64,000 nt of DNA from Bacillus sp. Marseille-Q3570 (GCF_946151055.1 NZ_CAMGYZ010000001.1:124001-188000); one strand, 5' to 3'. Shown: positions 41,455 through 51,661, numbered from the stretch's first letter. Translations and numbers: made by a program. Notes: generated by a model from the letters alone, not told the origin.

Positions 41455-42357
41455 TCATTTGTAAACGACTTTCGGCTTGATCAAAGGGATCTGGGTGATT
41501 TCATATTGATTCTTGTTTGTTTTCACCATTACGATTCCCTGTTCATTCGGCTTTAATATTTCCGTCCATCTTTCCTCTAGTCTAGAGAGCACTTCTTCGC
41601 TGGCACGGTAGCCCTCTTTCTTGAAAATGACCGCTACTTCAGGTTTCACATGATCCAACAGAGCGTCACTTGTTCCAAAGTAATGACCGAAGCCAGCGAC
41701 TTTGATCAGTTCTGTATCTAATGAACCATCAACGATGATTGCCTTATCTGCAGCACCATTGGCTACCCCCATATAAAGGAAATGATGCACACCATACTGA
41801 AGGTTCAATGCCATATCACCTTTTCCTTTCCCTTGTCGTTCCTCAATATATTTGACACTAAGGGAAATCTTATTAAGCAACTCATCCCCTTCCCCAGCTT
41901 CGAGGGGTTTGACGACGCCTTCTGGTATACGGTAACGCTCAATGAAATCCTCTGCCACGATTCCAGCCACCATTATCCTGCCAATTTCTATATTTTCTAA
42001 TAGCCAGGGCAGGTTTCCGGTGAATTGTTTTCCAATGTTCGTCTGAATCAGCGTATCGATACGATCTACCTGGAAAATTTTCATCTGGCGTTTGAATTGT
42101 GCCGCAGAAAGTTCACTTCCTGTATTGATCAGGACATTTTCCCCTTGACTGTCTTGAATGAGGGTTGCCTCCCCACTTTCAAGCTCTAAAAAAGATATGG
42201 CTAGATCCTCCTGGCTCAGATGGAGATCCAGTTCTCTAATCGCATTTCCTGGCAAATCCTCATCCATAAAAAAGACCGGCTCATCTTTAACCGGAATGTT
42301 GGTGATCAGGAGCATGACCAAGAATAAGCTGAAAATCATCATTGGCCTTTTATACAC
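41455..42357 (-). CDS. MBL-fold, ComEC-like protein without the metal-binding residues
   Basis: A 300-residue protein with an N-terminal signal or anchor (residues 5-20) and the outline of the ComEC/Rec2 metallo-beta-lactamase domain: VLINTGSELS, IDTLIQTNIGKQFTGNLPWL, YGVHHFLYMGVANGAA, GFGHYFGTSDALLDHVKPEVAVI. At the places where enzymes have THxxADHIGG, TGD and PHHGS, the Asp/His ligands are mostly replaced. A non-catalytic, exported protein is likely. It lies between dinG and ypmA as a separate gene. Confidence 0.6.
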   Translation of the reverse strand: MYKRPMMIFSLFLVMLLITNIPVKDEPVFFMDEDLPGNAIRELDLHLSQEDLAISFLELESGEATLIQDSQGENVLINTGSELSAAQFKRQMKIFQVDRIDTLIQTNIGKQFTGNLPWLLENIEIGRIMVAGIVAEDFIERYRIPEGVVKPLEAGEGDELLNKISLSVKYIEERQGKGKGDMALNLQYGVHHFLYMGVANGAADKAIIVDGSLDTELIKVAGFGHYFGTSDALLDHVKPEVAVIFKKEGYRASEEVLSRLEERWTEILKPNEQGIVMVKTNKNQYEITQIPLIKPKVVYK

Positions 42358-42416
42358 AATAAATCCCTCCGCAAAAACGGTAGTGTTTATTTATAGTGTA
42401 TGCTGACCTTTAGAAC

Positions 42417-45215
42417 TTAACCTAAAAAGTGTTCGAGGTCATCCAACAGTTCATCCAACGTCCCTTCCTGTACCGGTACATCAGGGAGGGAACTGAGAAA
42501 TATCTTTCCATATTTTGTTGTAACGATTCGTCGATCGAACACAAACACCGCGCCTTGATCGGATGAGGACCGTACCAATCGTCCGAACCCTTGCTTAAAC
42601 CTTATGATTGCCTGTGGAAGGGAAAGCTCCATGAAAGGGCTCTTTCCTTTTTTGCGAAGCTGTTCGCTACGAGCTTCAATCACTGGGTTATCAGGTGGGT
42701 TGAATGGCAGGCGTACGATAACAAGGCAGGACAGATCGTTACCTGGAATATCAACACCCTCCCAAAAACTGCTGGTGCCGAAAAGTATGGCACGATCCAA
42801 TTGCTTGAAATGCTTCGTCAACCTTGCACGGCTTCCGCTATCGATCCCCTGTCCGATCAGTGAAAAATCTTCAGGTTCTGCAAGCTCTTTAAATCGATGA
42901 TATGTCTTTTTCAACATATCATAGCTTGTGAATAAGACAAGCATTCTGCCGTCTGTCACATGTGCGATCCGATAAATTGATGCCGCAATCGTCGCTGCAT
43001 AGTTTTCCGTTGAAACATCCTTGATCATCGGCAGGTCAGTTGGAATCATGATTTTCGCCTGATCTCGATAATTGAAAGGAGAATGAAGCTGAACAGATAC
43101 AGTTTCATCATCCATTCCAAGTCTTTTCCGAACAAAATCAAAACAGTTTCGTATCGTCAATGTCGCAGATGTCAAAATAACGCTTCTTTTCTTTTCGAAG
43201 AACTCTTTCGACAGCCTGGAGGAAATATCGATCGGTTGATTATAAATCGATACTGCATTCCTTGCCCCGGCAGGATCCGTCTCAATCCAGCAGACTTCAT
43301 CTTCATCACTACCAAGAAGCATGTGTGCAAGCATGTTTCGCTCCTCATCTATTTTATTGAGAAGACCGCTGTAATCAACAAGGATTCCTTTTTGATAGAC
43401 ATTAAAATGTTCTTCATGATCCTGTGCTTTTTTGAGGATTTTACGGCATTCACGGATGAAGTCATTGATTTGGAGCTGTACCCTTGCGAATACTTCCTTC
43501 ATTTCGCCATACCACTCCTGGTCAATATCCAAATTGGTGAAACGGAAATTGATCTTTCCAACATCCGATTTTTTTCGTCCTTTTGAAAGGACATAGGTTT
43601 TGATCATACTGAAAAGCTGATCGATTTCCATCTTCAAATCTTTAAGGGCATCCGTAATCTTACTCTTATCATAGGCAATGTCAACAGTATCCAATATTTC
43701 TGTAAGTTTCAATAAAAGGTTGACCGTTGTTTCTTCTGAAGTCCCTAACCTTTCAAGTGTCCGATGAAATGCAAAATAATCAGTCTGCATACCGAAGTGA
43801 TCACTTGCAACTTCATCCAGGTGATGCGCCTCATCTATCACGACTTCTTTATAAGAAGGAATCAACGAATGGTCATTCACAAGATCAGTAAAAAGCAATG
43901 CATGATTGGTTATGATGATATCCGCATCGTAGGCTTCCCTTTTCGAACGATGATAGAAACACCTCGAAAACCAGGGGCACCTATGATTTAAACACGAATT
44001 CGCATCGCTTTTCACCTGATGCCAGAACAACTGACCCCCGGAAGGAAGATTCAACTCTTCAATATCTCCCTCTTCAGTCGTTGTCAGCCAAACCAGTAAC
44101 TGTGCTTTCGCAAGCAGAACATCATAATTATTATCATAAATTTGATCAAGTTGTTGCTCAAATTTACGTAGACAAAGGTAATGGTTACGACCTTTCAATA
44201 CACTTGCATTGAAATTGAATGGAATCATTTGCTGCAACAAGGGAATGTCCCGGTCAAGCAATTGTTCTTGGAGCTGAACTGTATGAGTGCTTATGACAAG
44301 CGGACGACCTGCCTTTTTCGCATGAAGCAACCCTGGTATCAAGTAGCCCAGCGACTTTCCGATTCCCGTTCCCGCTTCTATCATTGCGTGCCGTCCGTCA
44401 CTAAGGGATTCGCCGACGACGTCCATCATTTCAAGTTGACCGTACCTTTTTTCGTAATTCGGCAATGTTTCAGCAAAACGTTCTTGAACATCCTGATGAG
44501 TCAGTGAGTCATCCATATTTTCCTCATCAAGCTCCATCTCTTTCATCTGCCTCAACACTAGCTGTCGGTACACATCGATGTCTGGTACTTCTTCCTCCAA
44601 TTGCCCTAATTTACGATTGACACATTCTTGGACGAGATCCGCTACATCACTATGCAATCCTTTAAGTAATGGATGTAGACGCTGTAGTGTCAATAACGGC
44701 AGCTGATCCAGGAGCGTCAATAATTGTACAAACAACAGTCCTGTCGCCTCTGCATCAGAATCGGCTTGATGAGGTTGCGAATGATCCAATGCAAGGGATT
44801 CTGACAACTGGCTGAGTTTATACGAATCCAAATTAGGCATGAGAATACGTGATAACTCTACCGTATCGATCAACATCCCTGTCCATTCCAAATAACCTGC
44901 ATGATCCAGCTCTGCATTCAAAAAGGTCAAATCAAACTTGATGTTATGAGCAACGAGCCAAGCACCATCCAAAAGCTTTAACAGCTCAGGTGCCACTTCA
45001 TCGAAAGTCGGCGCTTCGTCAACTGTAGCTTGATCGATTCCAGTCAAAGAAGTAATGAACGAAGGAATCGTCACCTCAGGGTTTATATAAGTCGAAAATC
45101 GATTGATGATGGCACCGTTTTGGACGACCACCAAGCCGATTTGGATGATTTTATCTTTATTTTTTGGAGAATGTCCCGTCGTTTCAAGATCAAGGACAAC
45201 GTATTTATTGTTCAT
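42417..45215 (-). CDS. dinG: DinG-type helicase with N-terminal exonuclease
   Basis: A 932-residue protein. The N-terminal DnaQ-type 3'-5' exonuclease has LDLETTGHSP, AHNIKFDLTFL and HQADSDAEATG. The XPD-like helicase core has Walker A EAGTGIGKSLGYL and DEAH (VIDEAHHLDE). Four cysteines (YLCLRKF and later CLNHRCPWFSRC, spacing C-x4-C-x5-C) match the 4Fe-4S ligand spacing of E. coli DinG. GAGGTG precedes the ATG. Confidence 0.93.
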   Translation of the reverse strand: MNNKYVVLDLETTGHSPKNKDKIIQIGLVVVQNGAIINRFSTYINPEVTIPSFITSLTGIDQATVDEAPTFDEVAPELLKLLDGAWLVAHNIKFDLTFLNAELDHAGYLEWTGMLIDTVELSRILMPNLDSYKLSQLSESLALDHSQPHQADSDAEATGLLFVQLLTLLDQLPLLTLQRLHPLLKGLHSDVADLVQECVNRKLGQLEEEVPDIDVYRQLVLRQMKEMELDEENMDDSLTHQDVQERFAETLPNYEKRYGQLEMMDVVGESLSDGRHAMIEAGTGIGKSLGYLIPGLLHAKKAGRPLVISTHTVQLQEQLLDRDIPLLQQMIPFNFNASVLKGRNHYLCLRKFEQQLDQIYDNNYDVLLAKAQLLVWLTTTEEGDIEELNLPSGGQLFWHQVKSDANSCLNHRCPWFSRCFYHRSKREAYDADIIITNHALLFTDLVNDHSLIPSYKEVVIDEAHHLDEVASDHFGMQTDYFAFHRTLERLGTSEETTVNLLLKLTEILDTVDIAYDKSKITDALKDLKMEIDQLFSMIKTYVLSKGRKKSDVGKINFRFTNLDIDQEWYGEMKEVFARVQLQINDFIRECRKILKKAQDHEEHFNVYQKGILVDYSGLLNKIDEERNMLAHMLLGSDEDEVCWIETDPAGARNAVSIYNQPIDISSRLSKEFFEKKRSVILTSATLTIRNCFDFVRKRLGMDDETVSVQLHSPFNYRDQAKIMIPTDLPMIKDVSTENYAATIAASIYRIAHVTDGRMLVLFTSYDMLKKTYHRFKELAEPEDFSLIGQGIDSGSRARLTKHFKQLDRAILFGTSSFWEGVDIPGNDLSCLVIVRLPFNPPDNPVIEARSEQLRKKGKSPFMELSLPQAIIRFKQGFGRLVRSSSDQGAVFVFDRRIVTTKYGKIFLSSLPDVPVQEGTLDELLDDLEHFLG

Positions 45216-45230
45216 GGTTTCACCTCAAGG

Positions 45231-45320
45231 ATATAAAGGAAAACTTGGCAAAGCCAAGCCTTTGGTTTTGCGCGCTTATTCCGCAGAAGTGTCGCGGATT
45301 TTTCGCTTTTTAAAGTTGGT
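45231..45320 (+). repeat. Short dispersed repeat (copy I)
   Basis: ATAAAGGAAAACTTGGCAAAGCCAAGCCTTTGG, the left part of the repeat family, followed by unrelated GC-rich sequence. It sits only about 15 bp before the dinG start, so the dinG promoter or leader overlaps it. Confidence 0.55.
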
Positions 45321-45494
45321 CCATTCATCTCCTGAAAAACTAAATTTCTAGTGTGTCAACTTCGTAAATTGCAATTTAAAAGCGGGTGCACATGCAAAGA
45401 TCGCACTCCGCTTCATTCACCTTATCTCTTGTTATATTTTACGCTTTAACCTTTGTTCGCGCAATGAAAGAAGAACAACTATACATAATTAAAA

Positions 45495-45735
45495 GCTCTT
45501 TTCTAAAAGATTGTTGCTTTGGGGTCATTAAAAAAACACCTTGTGCAAGTTGATTGGAGAGCAAGGTGCGAGACTCCTAACGGAAAACGAGCATCCTTGA
45601 GCGGAAATCAACGCCTTTTAAAGAAAACTTGGCGAGACCAAGCCTTTTGTAGGTCGAGCCTTAGTTGCCCTTATACTGAAGAAAGTATTTTATACTTTCT
45701 TTAAGTGCAAGAACACCAAATTTTCGAAAACAACC
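45495..45735 (+). mobile_element. Internally deleted MITE (copy B)
   Basis: A 241-bp relative of copies A and C. The left end GCTCTTTTCTAAAAGATTGTTGCTTTGG and the right third are well kept, but about 200 bp of the centre are absent and the terminal G is lost. The flanks AATTAAAA and TAATAAAA match at 6 of 8 positions, a decayed target duplication. It lies between dinG and the panD terminator. Confidence 0.75.
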
Positions 45736-45739
45736 TAAT

Positions 45740-45764
45740 AAAAAAGCTCTCACGCGGAGAGCTC
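45740..45764 (-). terminator. Terminator of panBCD
   Basis: GAGCTCTC/GAGAGCT stem followed by TTTTTT on the minus strand. Confidence 0.85.
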
Positions 45765-46148
45765 CTAGAGGATCGTTGCTTCTGGTTCATATGAAATCTG
45801 TTCGATGATCTTATTGTTCTCATCCATGATCGCAACAGCCGGTTTATGGCTGCGTGCTTCTTCCTCGGTAACCATCACGTAATTCAAAATGATGATGACA
45901 TCTCCGGTTTGGACAAGACGTGCTGCGGCTCCATTCAAACAAATCGTGCCGCTTCCCCTTCCACCGGCTATGATGTACGTTTCGAAACGAGCGCCATTAT
46001 TATTATTTACGATTTGTACCTTTTCGTTCGGGAGCATATCGACAGCATCCAAAATATCTTCATCGATTGTTATACTACCAACATAATTGAGATTGGCTTC
46101 TGTCACTCTGGCTCTATGGATTTTACCTTTCAACATTGTACGGAACAT
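45765..46148 (-). CDS. panD: Aspartate 1-decarboxylase precursor
   Basis: A 127-residue pyruvoyl enzyme converting aspartate to beta-alanine for pantothenate. The self-cleavage site Gly24-Ser25 (NYVGSITID) is present, and Tyr59 lies in [12 protein letters not shown]. Third gene of panB-panC-panD, after a 23-bp gap. Confidence 0.97.
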   Translation of the reverse strand: MFRTMLKGKIHRARVTEANLNYVGSITIDEDILDAVDMLPNEKVQIVNNNNGARFETYIIAGGRGSGTICLNGAAARLVQTGDVIIILNYVMVTEEEARSHKPAVAIMDENNKIIEQISYEPEATIL

Positions 46149-46171
46149 TTCCTGTCTTCCCCTTTCATTTG

Positions 46172-47020
46172 CTATCGAACAGCATCTACGATGATATTGT
46201 CGATTAATCGTGCGTTTTCAAAACGGTATGCGACTGCGATGATGGTCTTTTGCCTGAACGAGTCGACAGTCTCTAATTCTGGATAAGATAATAATTCAAC
46301 ATAGTCGATCTTTCCATATTCCAGTCCATTTAATTGATCCATCATGTCTTGGCGGACTTCAGAAACCGCTGCCCCTTGTTTTGCTTTATCACTTGCAATT
46401 GTCAGGGCTTCATAAAGTTTTGGAGCGATTGCCCTCTCCTTTTCGTTCAAGTTGACATTTCTTGAGCTCATTGCCAGACCATCTTCATCTCGGACCGTCG
46501 GACATGTTATCAAGTCAATCGGAAAAAAATACGAACGAATCAGATCATCCACCACTGCAACCTGCTGGGCATCTTTCTGGCCAAAATAAGTCCGGTCAGG
46601 CTGGATGATATGGAACAATTTCGTCAAGACAGTCACGACACCATCAAAATGACCTGGCCTCTTTTCTCCGCAGAGTACTTCCGTCCTTTTTGTTACAATG
46701 AGTTTAGTCCCAACATCGTTTGGATACATTTCTTCATTGGAAGGATAGAAGAGAACATCAGTCCCATTCTCGCATGCTATCCTCTGATCCCTTTCAAAAT
46801 CACGGGGGTAACGGTCCAGGTCTTCACTTGGACCAAATTGAAGCGGATTGACGAAGATACTTGTGACGACGATATCACATTCCTGAGAGGCGCGACGCAT
46901 CAATGAAACGTGCCCCTCATGTAAAAATCCCATCGTCGGTACAAACCCTACCGTCAATCCATTTTGTTTATTCTCCCTCATGTATTCCTGCATTCTTTCC
47001 TTTGTTTCAATGATGATCAT
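46172..47020 (-). CDS. panC: Pantothenate synthetase
   Basis: A 282-residue ligase joining pantoate and beta-alanine with ATP. The HIGH-like motif is in [33 protein letters not shown] and MSSRNVNL (KMSK-like region) follow. The ATG overlaps the panB stop (ATGA). Confidence 0.97.
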   Translation of the reverse strand: MIIIETKERMQEYMRENKQNGLTVGFVPTMGFLHEGHVSLMRRASQECDIVVTSIFVNPLQFGPSEDLDRYPRDFERDQRIACENGTDVLFYPSNEEMYPNDVGTKLIVTKRTEVLCGEKRPGHFDGVVTVLTKLFHIIQPDRTYFGQKDAQQVAVVDDLIRSYFFPIDLITCPTVRDEDGLAMSSRNVNLNEKERAIAPKLYEALTIASDKAKQGAAVSEVRQDMMDQLNGLEYGKIDYVELLSYPELETVDSFRQKTIIAVAYRFENARLIDNIIVDAVR

Positions 47021-47853
47021 ACTTTTCCTCCGTAAAGAGATGCCAATTGTTCTTCTTTCATAGTGAAAGTATGTTTCTCTTCAGGAAAGCGTCTTTCTTT
47101 TACATCCTCGACGTAATCATTTATCGATAATCCGATTTGTTCGGATACATTCGTATATTGCTTTACAAATTTCGGTACGCGATGTGCCCCGTAACCGATA
47201 AGATCATGAAAAACCAACACCTGACCATCTGTTCCTATTCCTGCCCCGATACCGATCGTCGGTATTGACAGACGTTTGCTCACTACTTCTGCAAGCTGGC
47301 GGGGTACGCATTCCAGCACTAATGCAAATGCACCTGCATCTTCAATAGCCTGTGCGTCCTTGAGCAATTTTTCCGCTGCAGCAGCATCTTTTCCCTGCAC
47401 TTTGTAACCACCTAAAACGGCAACAGATTGCGGCGTCAACCCCAAATGACCTACAACGGGAACTCCTGCATCCGTCAGCCGGTTAATGACATGGACTACG
47501 TCTCCAGCCCCTTCAACCTTTACTGCATCAGCATTTGCTTCTTGTATGAGGCGGGCAGCATTTTTCAAAGCATCAGATGTAGATGTATGATAACTCATGA
47601 AAGGCATATCCGTCACCACGAACGTTTTTGATGCCCCTCTCTTCACCGCTTTCGTATGATGGACCATATCCTCCATTGTTACTGGTAAGGTCGAATCATA
47701 ACCAAGTACGACCATACCCAGAGAATCGCCTACCAAAATCATGTCGACTGCTGCTTCTTCAGCAATTTTTGCAGAAGGAAAATCATAGCTTGTCAGCATC
47801 ACGATTTTTTCATTCTCTTCTTTCATTTTCTTAAATTCACCAATCAGTTTCAT
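47017..47853 (-). CDS. panB: 3-methyl-2-oxobutanoate hydroxymethyltransferase
   Basis: A 278-residue TIM-barrel enzyme adding a hydroxymethyl group from methylene-tetrahydrofolate to ketoisovalerate, the first pantoate step. Conserved blocks: [51 protein letters not shown] and [25 protein letters not shown] precedes the ATG. The leader upstream contains a terminator (47998-48032). Confidence 0.97.
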   Translation of the reverse strand: MKLIGEFKKMKEENEKIVMLTSYDFPSAKIAEEAAVDMILVGDSLGMVVLGYDSTLPVTMEDMVHHTKAVKRGASKTFVVTDMPFMSYHTSTSDALKNAARLIQEANADAVKVEGAGDVVHVINRLTDAGVPVVGHLGLTPQSVAVLGGYKVQGKDAAAAEKLLKDAQAIEDAGAFALVLECVPRQLAEVVSKRLSIPTIGIGAGIGTDGQVLVFHDLIGYGAHRVPKFVKQYTNVSEQIGLSINDYVEDVKERRFPEEKHTFTMKEEQLASLYGGKV

Positions 47854-47997
47854 ACTTTTCCTCCTTTTTAAAAATCAGAGGCAGATGAAAGCGATACTCA
47901 ATCAATATGCATTTCCCTTGTTGATTCCAACGGAAGTTGCGACACTCCAGGGGAGTGAATTCGGTATAAACCGTAGACACCAACGAAGCCAATGCAT

Positions 47998-48032
47998 TAA
48001 AAAAACCTTCTTTCAGACAATGAGAAAGAAGG
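47998..48032 (-). terminator. Terminator inside the panB leader (attenuator candidate)
   Basis: CCTTCTTTC/GAAAGAAGG stem followed by TTTTTTT on the minus strand, about 145 bp before the panB start and about 135 nt after the predicted transcription start. A factor or RNA switch would be needed to read past it. Confidence 0.65.
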
Positions 48033-48172
48033 GAATTAAAACGCTTACAAACTTTCATCCCTCTGTCCATGTCCTATGTTCGGATCAAGGCAGAACCATA
48101 ACAATCACGAAATCAAAACGTATACACATGTGGATAAGTGCAGTTCGTTGATACGATACCGCCTACATGATC

Positions 48173-48202
48173 ATTATAGCAGATAATTCACTCCTGTGTT
48201 AA
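48173..48202 (-). promoter_or_regulatory. Predicted panBCD promoter
   Basis: TTAACA (48197-48202) and TATAAT (48173-48178) with an 18-bp spacer on the minus strand. The leader to panB is then about 310 nt, unusually long. A cre-like TGTAAGCGTTTTAA (about 48040-48053) lies within it. Confidence 0.55.
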
Positions 48203-48272
48203 AAGAATACTTCTTATAGTCAGGTGAGGTGCACCCACACAATCGATGGATTAAAGTGAACTAATGCTTTCA

Positions 48273-48303
48273 CAAAAAAAGAGGACACCTGAACAGATGT
48301 CCA
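48273..48303 (-). terminator. Terminator of cca-birA
   Basis: GGACA/TGTCC stem followed by TCTTTTTTT on the minus strand, about 50 bp after the birA stop. Confidence 0.7.
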
Positions 48304-48353
48304 CTAAATACAAGCATCCCGGTGCCAATCACAGTAAAAAGAATCGAAACTTC

Positions 48354-49340
48354 TCAGGATTCTCGGGGGATATCAATATCTGCAGAGTACACATGATGGA
48401 TCGTTCCCTCGTCATCTTCGACTAAAAGGACCCCCTCCTCCGTAATTCCCTTGGCGTTTCCGTATAATTCACCTGTGATCGTCCGTACACGTACTCGCTT
48501 CCCAAGGCTTGCTGCCGAACCTTCCCATAACAGTTTGATAGGGGCAAAACCATGGTCCAAATACAAGTGATACAGCCTCTCCATCTTTTCTAATATTGCA
48601 CGGACCAAATATGCCCTTTCAACTTCTTTTCCACTTGCGATCTTCAGAGATGTAGCGATAGTAGAAATATCATCTGGAAAAGCTTCTAGAGGTGTATTGA
48701 CGTTGATCCCGATACCGATGATGACTGAATTGACCCGGTCTGCTTCTGCTTGAAGCTCTGTAAGGATTCCGACTACCTTTTTGCCATCAATCAAAATATC
48801 ATTCGGCCACTTGATTTGTGCATCGACACCAGTGACTTCTTCAATCCCTTGCACGAGGCTGACCGCAGCCAGTAACGTGAGCTGTGGTGCTTTTTGCGGA
48901 GGAATGTTCGGCCGCAGGATCACACTCATCCATACCCCGCTGCCTTTCGGAGAATGCCAGGCTCTTCCAAGCCTTCCTCTGCCGGATGTCTGTTCGTCCG
49001 CAATCACGATCGACCCTTCCGGTGTCCCTTTCAATGCATGCTGATGGGCAATCTCCTGGGTTGAGGCAACACTTTCTTCATAATAGATCTCATGACCAAG
49101 TTTTTCTGTGTCAAGTTGATGTTTGATTTCTCCTGGTATAAGGTTGTTGGGCCTTGTGGTAATCCGATATCCTTTTTTTTGTACAGCTTCAACTACATAC
49201 CCTTCTTTTCTCAGTTCCTCGATATGCTTCCACACGGCTGTCCTTGAACAACCCAACACTTCACTTAGTTTCTGCCCAGACTTATAATCTTCTGTATCGG
49301 ACAGGAGACTGATCAATCTTTCTCTTGTGGTGGTTGCCAT
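48354..49340 (-). CDS. birA: Biotin protein ligase and biotin-operon repressor BirA
   Basis: A 328-residue bifunctional protein. The N-terminal winged helix (about 1-65: LSEVLGCSRTAVWKHIEEL) binds operator DNA; the catalytic domain has SGRGRLGRAWHSPKGSGVWMS and KWPNDIL, and an SH3-like C-terminal domain follows. It biotinylates acetyl-CoA carboxylase. The ATG at 49340 has GGAG 11 nt upstream and overlaps the cca end by 28 nt. Confidence 0.95.
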   Translation of the reverse strand: MATTTRERLISLLSDTEDYKSGQKLSEVLGCSRTAVWKHIEELRKEGYVVEAVQKKGYRITTRPNNLIPGEIKHQLDTEKLGHEIYYEESVASTQEIAHQHALKGTPEGSIVIADEQTSGRGRLGRAWHSPKGSGVWMSVILRPNIPPQKAPQLTLLAAVSLVQGIEEVTGVDAQIKWPNDILIDGKKVVGILTELQAEADRVNSVIIGIGINVNTPLEAFPDDISTIATSLKIASGKEVERAYLVRAILEKMERLYHLYLDHGFAPIKLLWEGSAASLGKRVRVRTITGELYGNAKGITEEGVLLVEDDEGTIHHVYSADIDIPRES

Positions 49341-50503
49341 TCCTGAATGCACTCCTTTATTCCTGAGGGGGTGTTCTCAATCTTCCCCTCAATGACACCT
49401 CGCTCAATTTGTTCGATATACACAGCAATCCATGGACCTGGTTTCCGTTTTAAAAATCGTTGCAGATCATTCCCATCGATTGCCAGTTCTGATCGTTTTT
49501 TGATTGGGAGTTGCGCATGTAAAGTTTCTAGATTCTCCTCTTCCATTTCCAGCTGGTCTCCAAGGAACCGTTTCACTCGTAGTACTGCTTTTATAATGTC
49601 CAAACCATACTTATAGATTGTAAACATAGAGGCACAGTCTACTGAATCATGAATAAGAGAAACAATCAGAACCGTTTTTGCTTTCAATTGATTCGGAAGC
49701 TTCCATACTCGCAACCATTCATTTGCATCCTCTACATTATTACGGATAAGAAAAGCAGCCCAACGCTCTTCGATGGACTTCAGTTTATCCCATCGGTATT
49801 TACTGAGGTTGATTTGTAGATCAAACGGTCCCCCTGGCAAATGTTGATTCACTTTAGACTTCTCAAGCAAGTCCAGTGCGTGCTCACAATACTCCCCGAA
49901 CAGCATCTTTTCAAATTCATCCCGCAGGCGTTCGATTGATATCTTTTCAAGAAGAAAAGCATTCTCCACTAATGCGGAATAGGTTTCCGCTTCAAATTCA
50001 AAACCAAGCACCGAAACGAATCGGATCCCTCTCATCATCCTTAATGGATCTTCTTTGAACCTATCTGCTGGTAAACCTACTGCCTTCAAGAGCTTATGTT
50101 CAATATCATCTTGAGCACCGAATGGATCGATGATTCCCCCATCACGATCGAGAGCCAGGGCATTGATTGTAAAATCCCGTCTTGAGAGATCTGCTTCGAT
50201 CGATTGATGGAAATGGACTTTCGTTGGTCTACGAAAGTCTTCATAACGGCCTTCTGTACGGAAAGTTGTGACCTCAAAGGATTGTTTCCCATGCCGGACA
50301 ATCACCGTACCATGTTCAATTCCCACAGGAATCGTTTTCGGGAATATACTTTGTACTTCTTCAGGCAGTGCTGAAGTCGCTATATCAATGTCACCTGTTC
50401 GGCGCCCTAACAGTCGGTCTCGTACGATCCCACCGACGATATAGGCTTCGAACCCATGATACTCCAGTTCCTCAATTATTTCATGTGCAAGTGTAAAGGA
50501 CAT
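49313..50503 (-). CDS. cca: CCA-adding enzyme (tRNA nucleotidyltransferase)
   Basis: A 396-residue class II nucleotidyltransferase adding CCA to tRNA 3' ends. GGIVRDRLLGRRTGDIDIATSA holds the Gly-Gly and Asp-x-Asp catalytic motif; RRDFTINALALD and DRFKEDPLRMMRGIRF (template-like motif D region) follow. The ATG at 50503 has AGGAG 8 nt upstream. It sits between bshA and birA, as in B. subtilis. Confidence 0.95.
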   Translation of the reverse strand: MSFTLAHEIIEELEYHGFEAYIVGGIVRDRLLGRRTGDIDIATSALPEEVQSIFPKTIPVGIEHGTVIVRHGKQSFEVTTFRTEGRYEDFRRPTKVHFHQSIEADLSRRDFTINALALDRDGGIIDPFGAQDDIEHKLLKAVGLPADRFKEDPLRMMRGIRFVSVLGFEFEAETYSALVENAFLLEKISIERLRDEFEKMLFGEYCEHALDLLEKSKVNQHLPGGPFDLQINLSKYRWDKLKSIEERWAAFLIRNNVEDANEWLRVWKLPNQLKAKTVLIVSLIHDSVDCASMFTIYKYGLDIIKAVLRVKRFLGDQLEMEEENLETLHAQLPIKKRSELAIDGNDLQRFLKRKPGPWIAVYIEQIERGVIEGKIENTPSGIKECIQEWQPPQEKD

Positions 50504-50515
50504 GCAGAACATCTC

Positions 50516-51661
50516 CTATACCCGGACAGACTTAAGGCCGAGTGTTTTTGCATAGACTTCCAGATAATCATTCAAAATCATTTTCGAATGGAAGTGATTT
50601 TGAACATGCTCTACTGCGTTTTCGGACAGTTCTTGATGAAGGTTTTCATCCTGAAGGATATCCAATGTCCTTGCAGCTATCTGATCGATATTTCCTACTT
50701 CACATATGTAACCAGTCTTGCCTTCATCGATCACTTCAGGTATCCCGCCGATTTTCGTCCCGATTACCGGAACGCCACAAGCCATCGCTTCCAGGAGAAC
50801 CAAACCAAAGCTTTCTTTTTCCGACAAGAGGAGTTTGACATCACTGATTGAGAACAATTCTGCAATGTTTTCCTGTTTCCCCAAAATGAGGACATCTTCT
50901 TGAATGCCTAGATCTTTCGACAATCTGCATGCAACTGTCAATTCCGGTCCATCCCCGATCAACATTAGTTTGGCAGGGAGCTTTTGCCGAACCTTATGAA
51001 AAGTTCTCACAACATCTGGAACTCGTTTGACAGATCTGAAATTCGAAACGTGGATCAGCACCTTTTCATCTTGTTGGATTCCGTATTTGCTGCGCAGCTC
51101 AGGATCATGCTTACGTTGATAAACTTCTTCATCAATGAAATTGTACACACAATCGATTTCTTTTTCTGTACCGAAAAGTACTTTTGTTTGTTCGATGAGG
51201 CTTCTGGATACCGCTGTTACTGAATCTGATTTTTCAATTCCGAATCGGATCAGCTCACTTAGACTTGGATCATAACCTAATACTGTTATGTCTGTACCAT
51301 GTAATGTCGTAACGATTTTAAGATTCTCACCAACCATTTGCTTGGCAAGGTAAGCGCAGATCGCATGAGGGACAGCATAATGGACATGCAGCAGGTCAAG
51401 CTTTTCACGTTCAGCTATTTCAGCCATTTTACTTGCAAGTGTCAAATCGTACGGTGGATATCGGAATACCGAATATTGGTTGACTTCAACTTCATGAAAG
51501 TGGATATTATGATAGAATTTTTCAAGCCGGAAAGGAATGCTAGAAGTGATGAAATGGACATCATGTCCTTCATTTGCAAGCATTTTTCCAAGCTCTGTTG
51601 CGACAACCCCCGACCCTCCGATTGTCGGATAACAAGTGATGCCGATTTTCAGTTTTTTCAT
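50516..51661 (-). CDS. bshA: N-acetyl-alpha-D-glucosaminyl L-malate synthase BshA
   Basis: A 381-residue GT4 glycosyltransferase joining UDP-GlcNAc and L-malate, the first step of bacillithiol. The N-terminal [19 protein letters not shown] and the GT4 signature [20 protein letters not shown] are visible. The start at 51661 overlaps the bshB1 stop; AGGAG is 7 nt before it. Confidence 0.95.
   Translation of the reverse strand: MKKLKIGITCYPTIGGSGVVATELGKMLANEGHDVHFITSSIPFRLEKFYHNIHFHEVEVNQYSVFRYPPYDLTLASKMAEIAEREKLDLLHVHYAVPHAICAYLAKQMVGENLKIVTTLHGTDITVLGYDPSLSELIRFGIEKSDSVTAVSRSLIEQTKVLFGTEKEIDCVYNFIDEEVYQRKHDPELRSKYGIQQDEKVLIHVSNFRSVKRVPDVVRTFHKVRQKLPAKLMLIGDGPELTVACRLSKDLGIQEDVLILGKQENIAELFSISDVKLLLSEKESFGLVLLEAMACGVPVIGTKIGGIPEVIDEGKTGYICEVGNIDQIAARTLDILQDENLHQELSENAVEHVQNHFHSKMILNDYLEVYAKTLGLKSVRV

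Noticed and set aside
48040-48053. cre site in the panB leader
   Set aside because: TGTAAGCGTTTTAA misses the final CA of the consensus and is downstream of the promoter; too weak to list alone.
47837-48070. 77-codon minus-strand frame in the panB leader
   Set aside because: It reads through the intrinsic terminator and the panB ribosome binding site; not protein-like.
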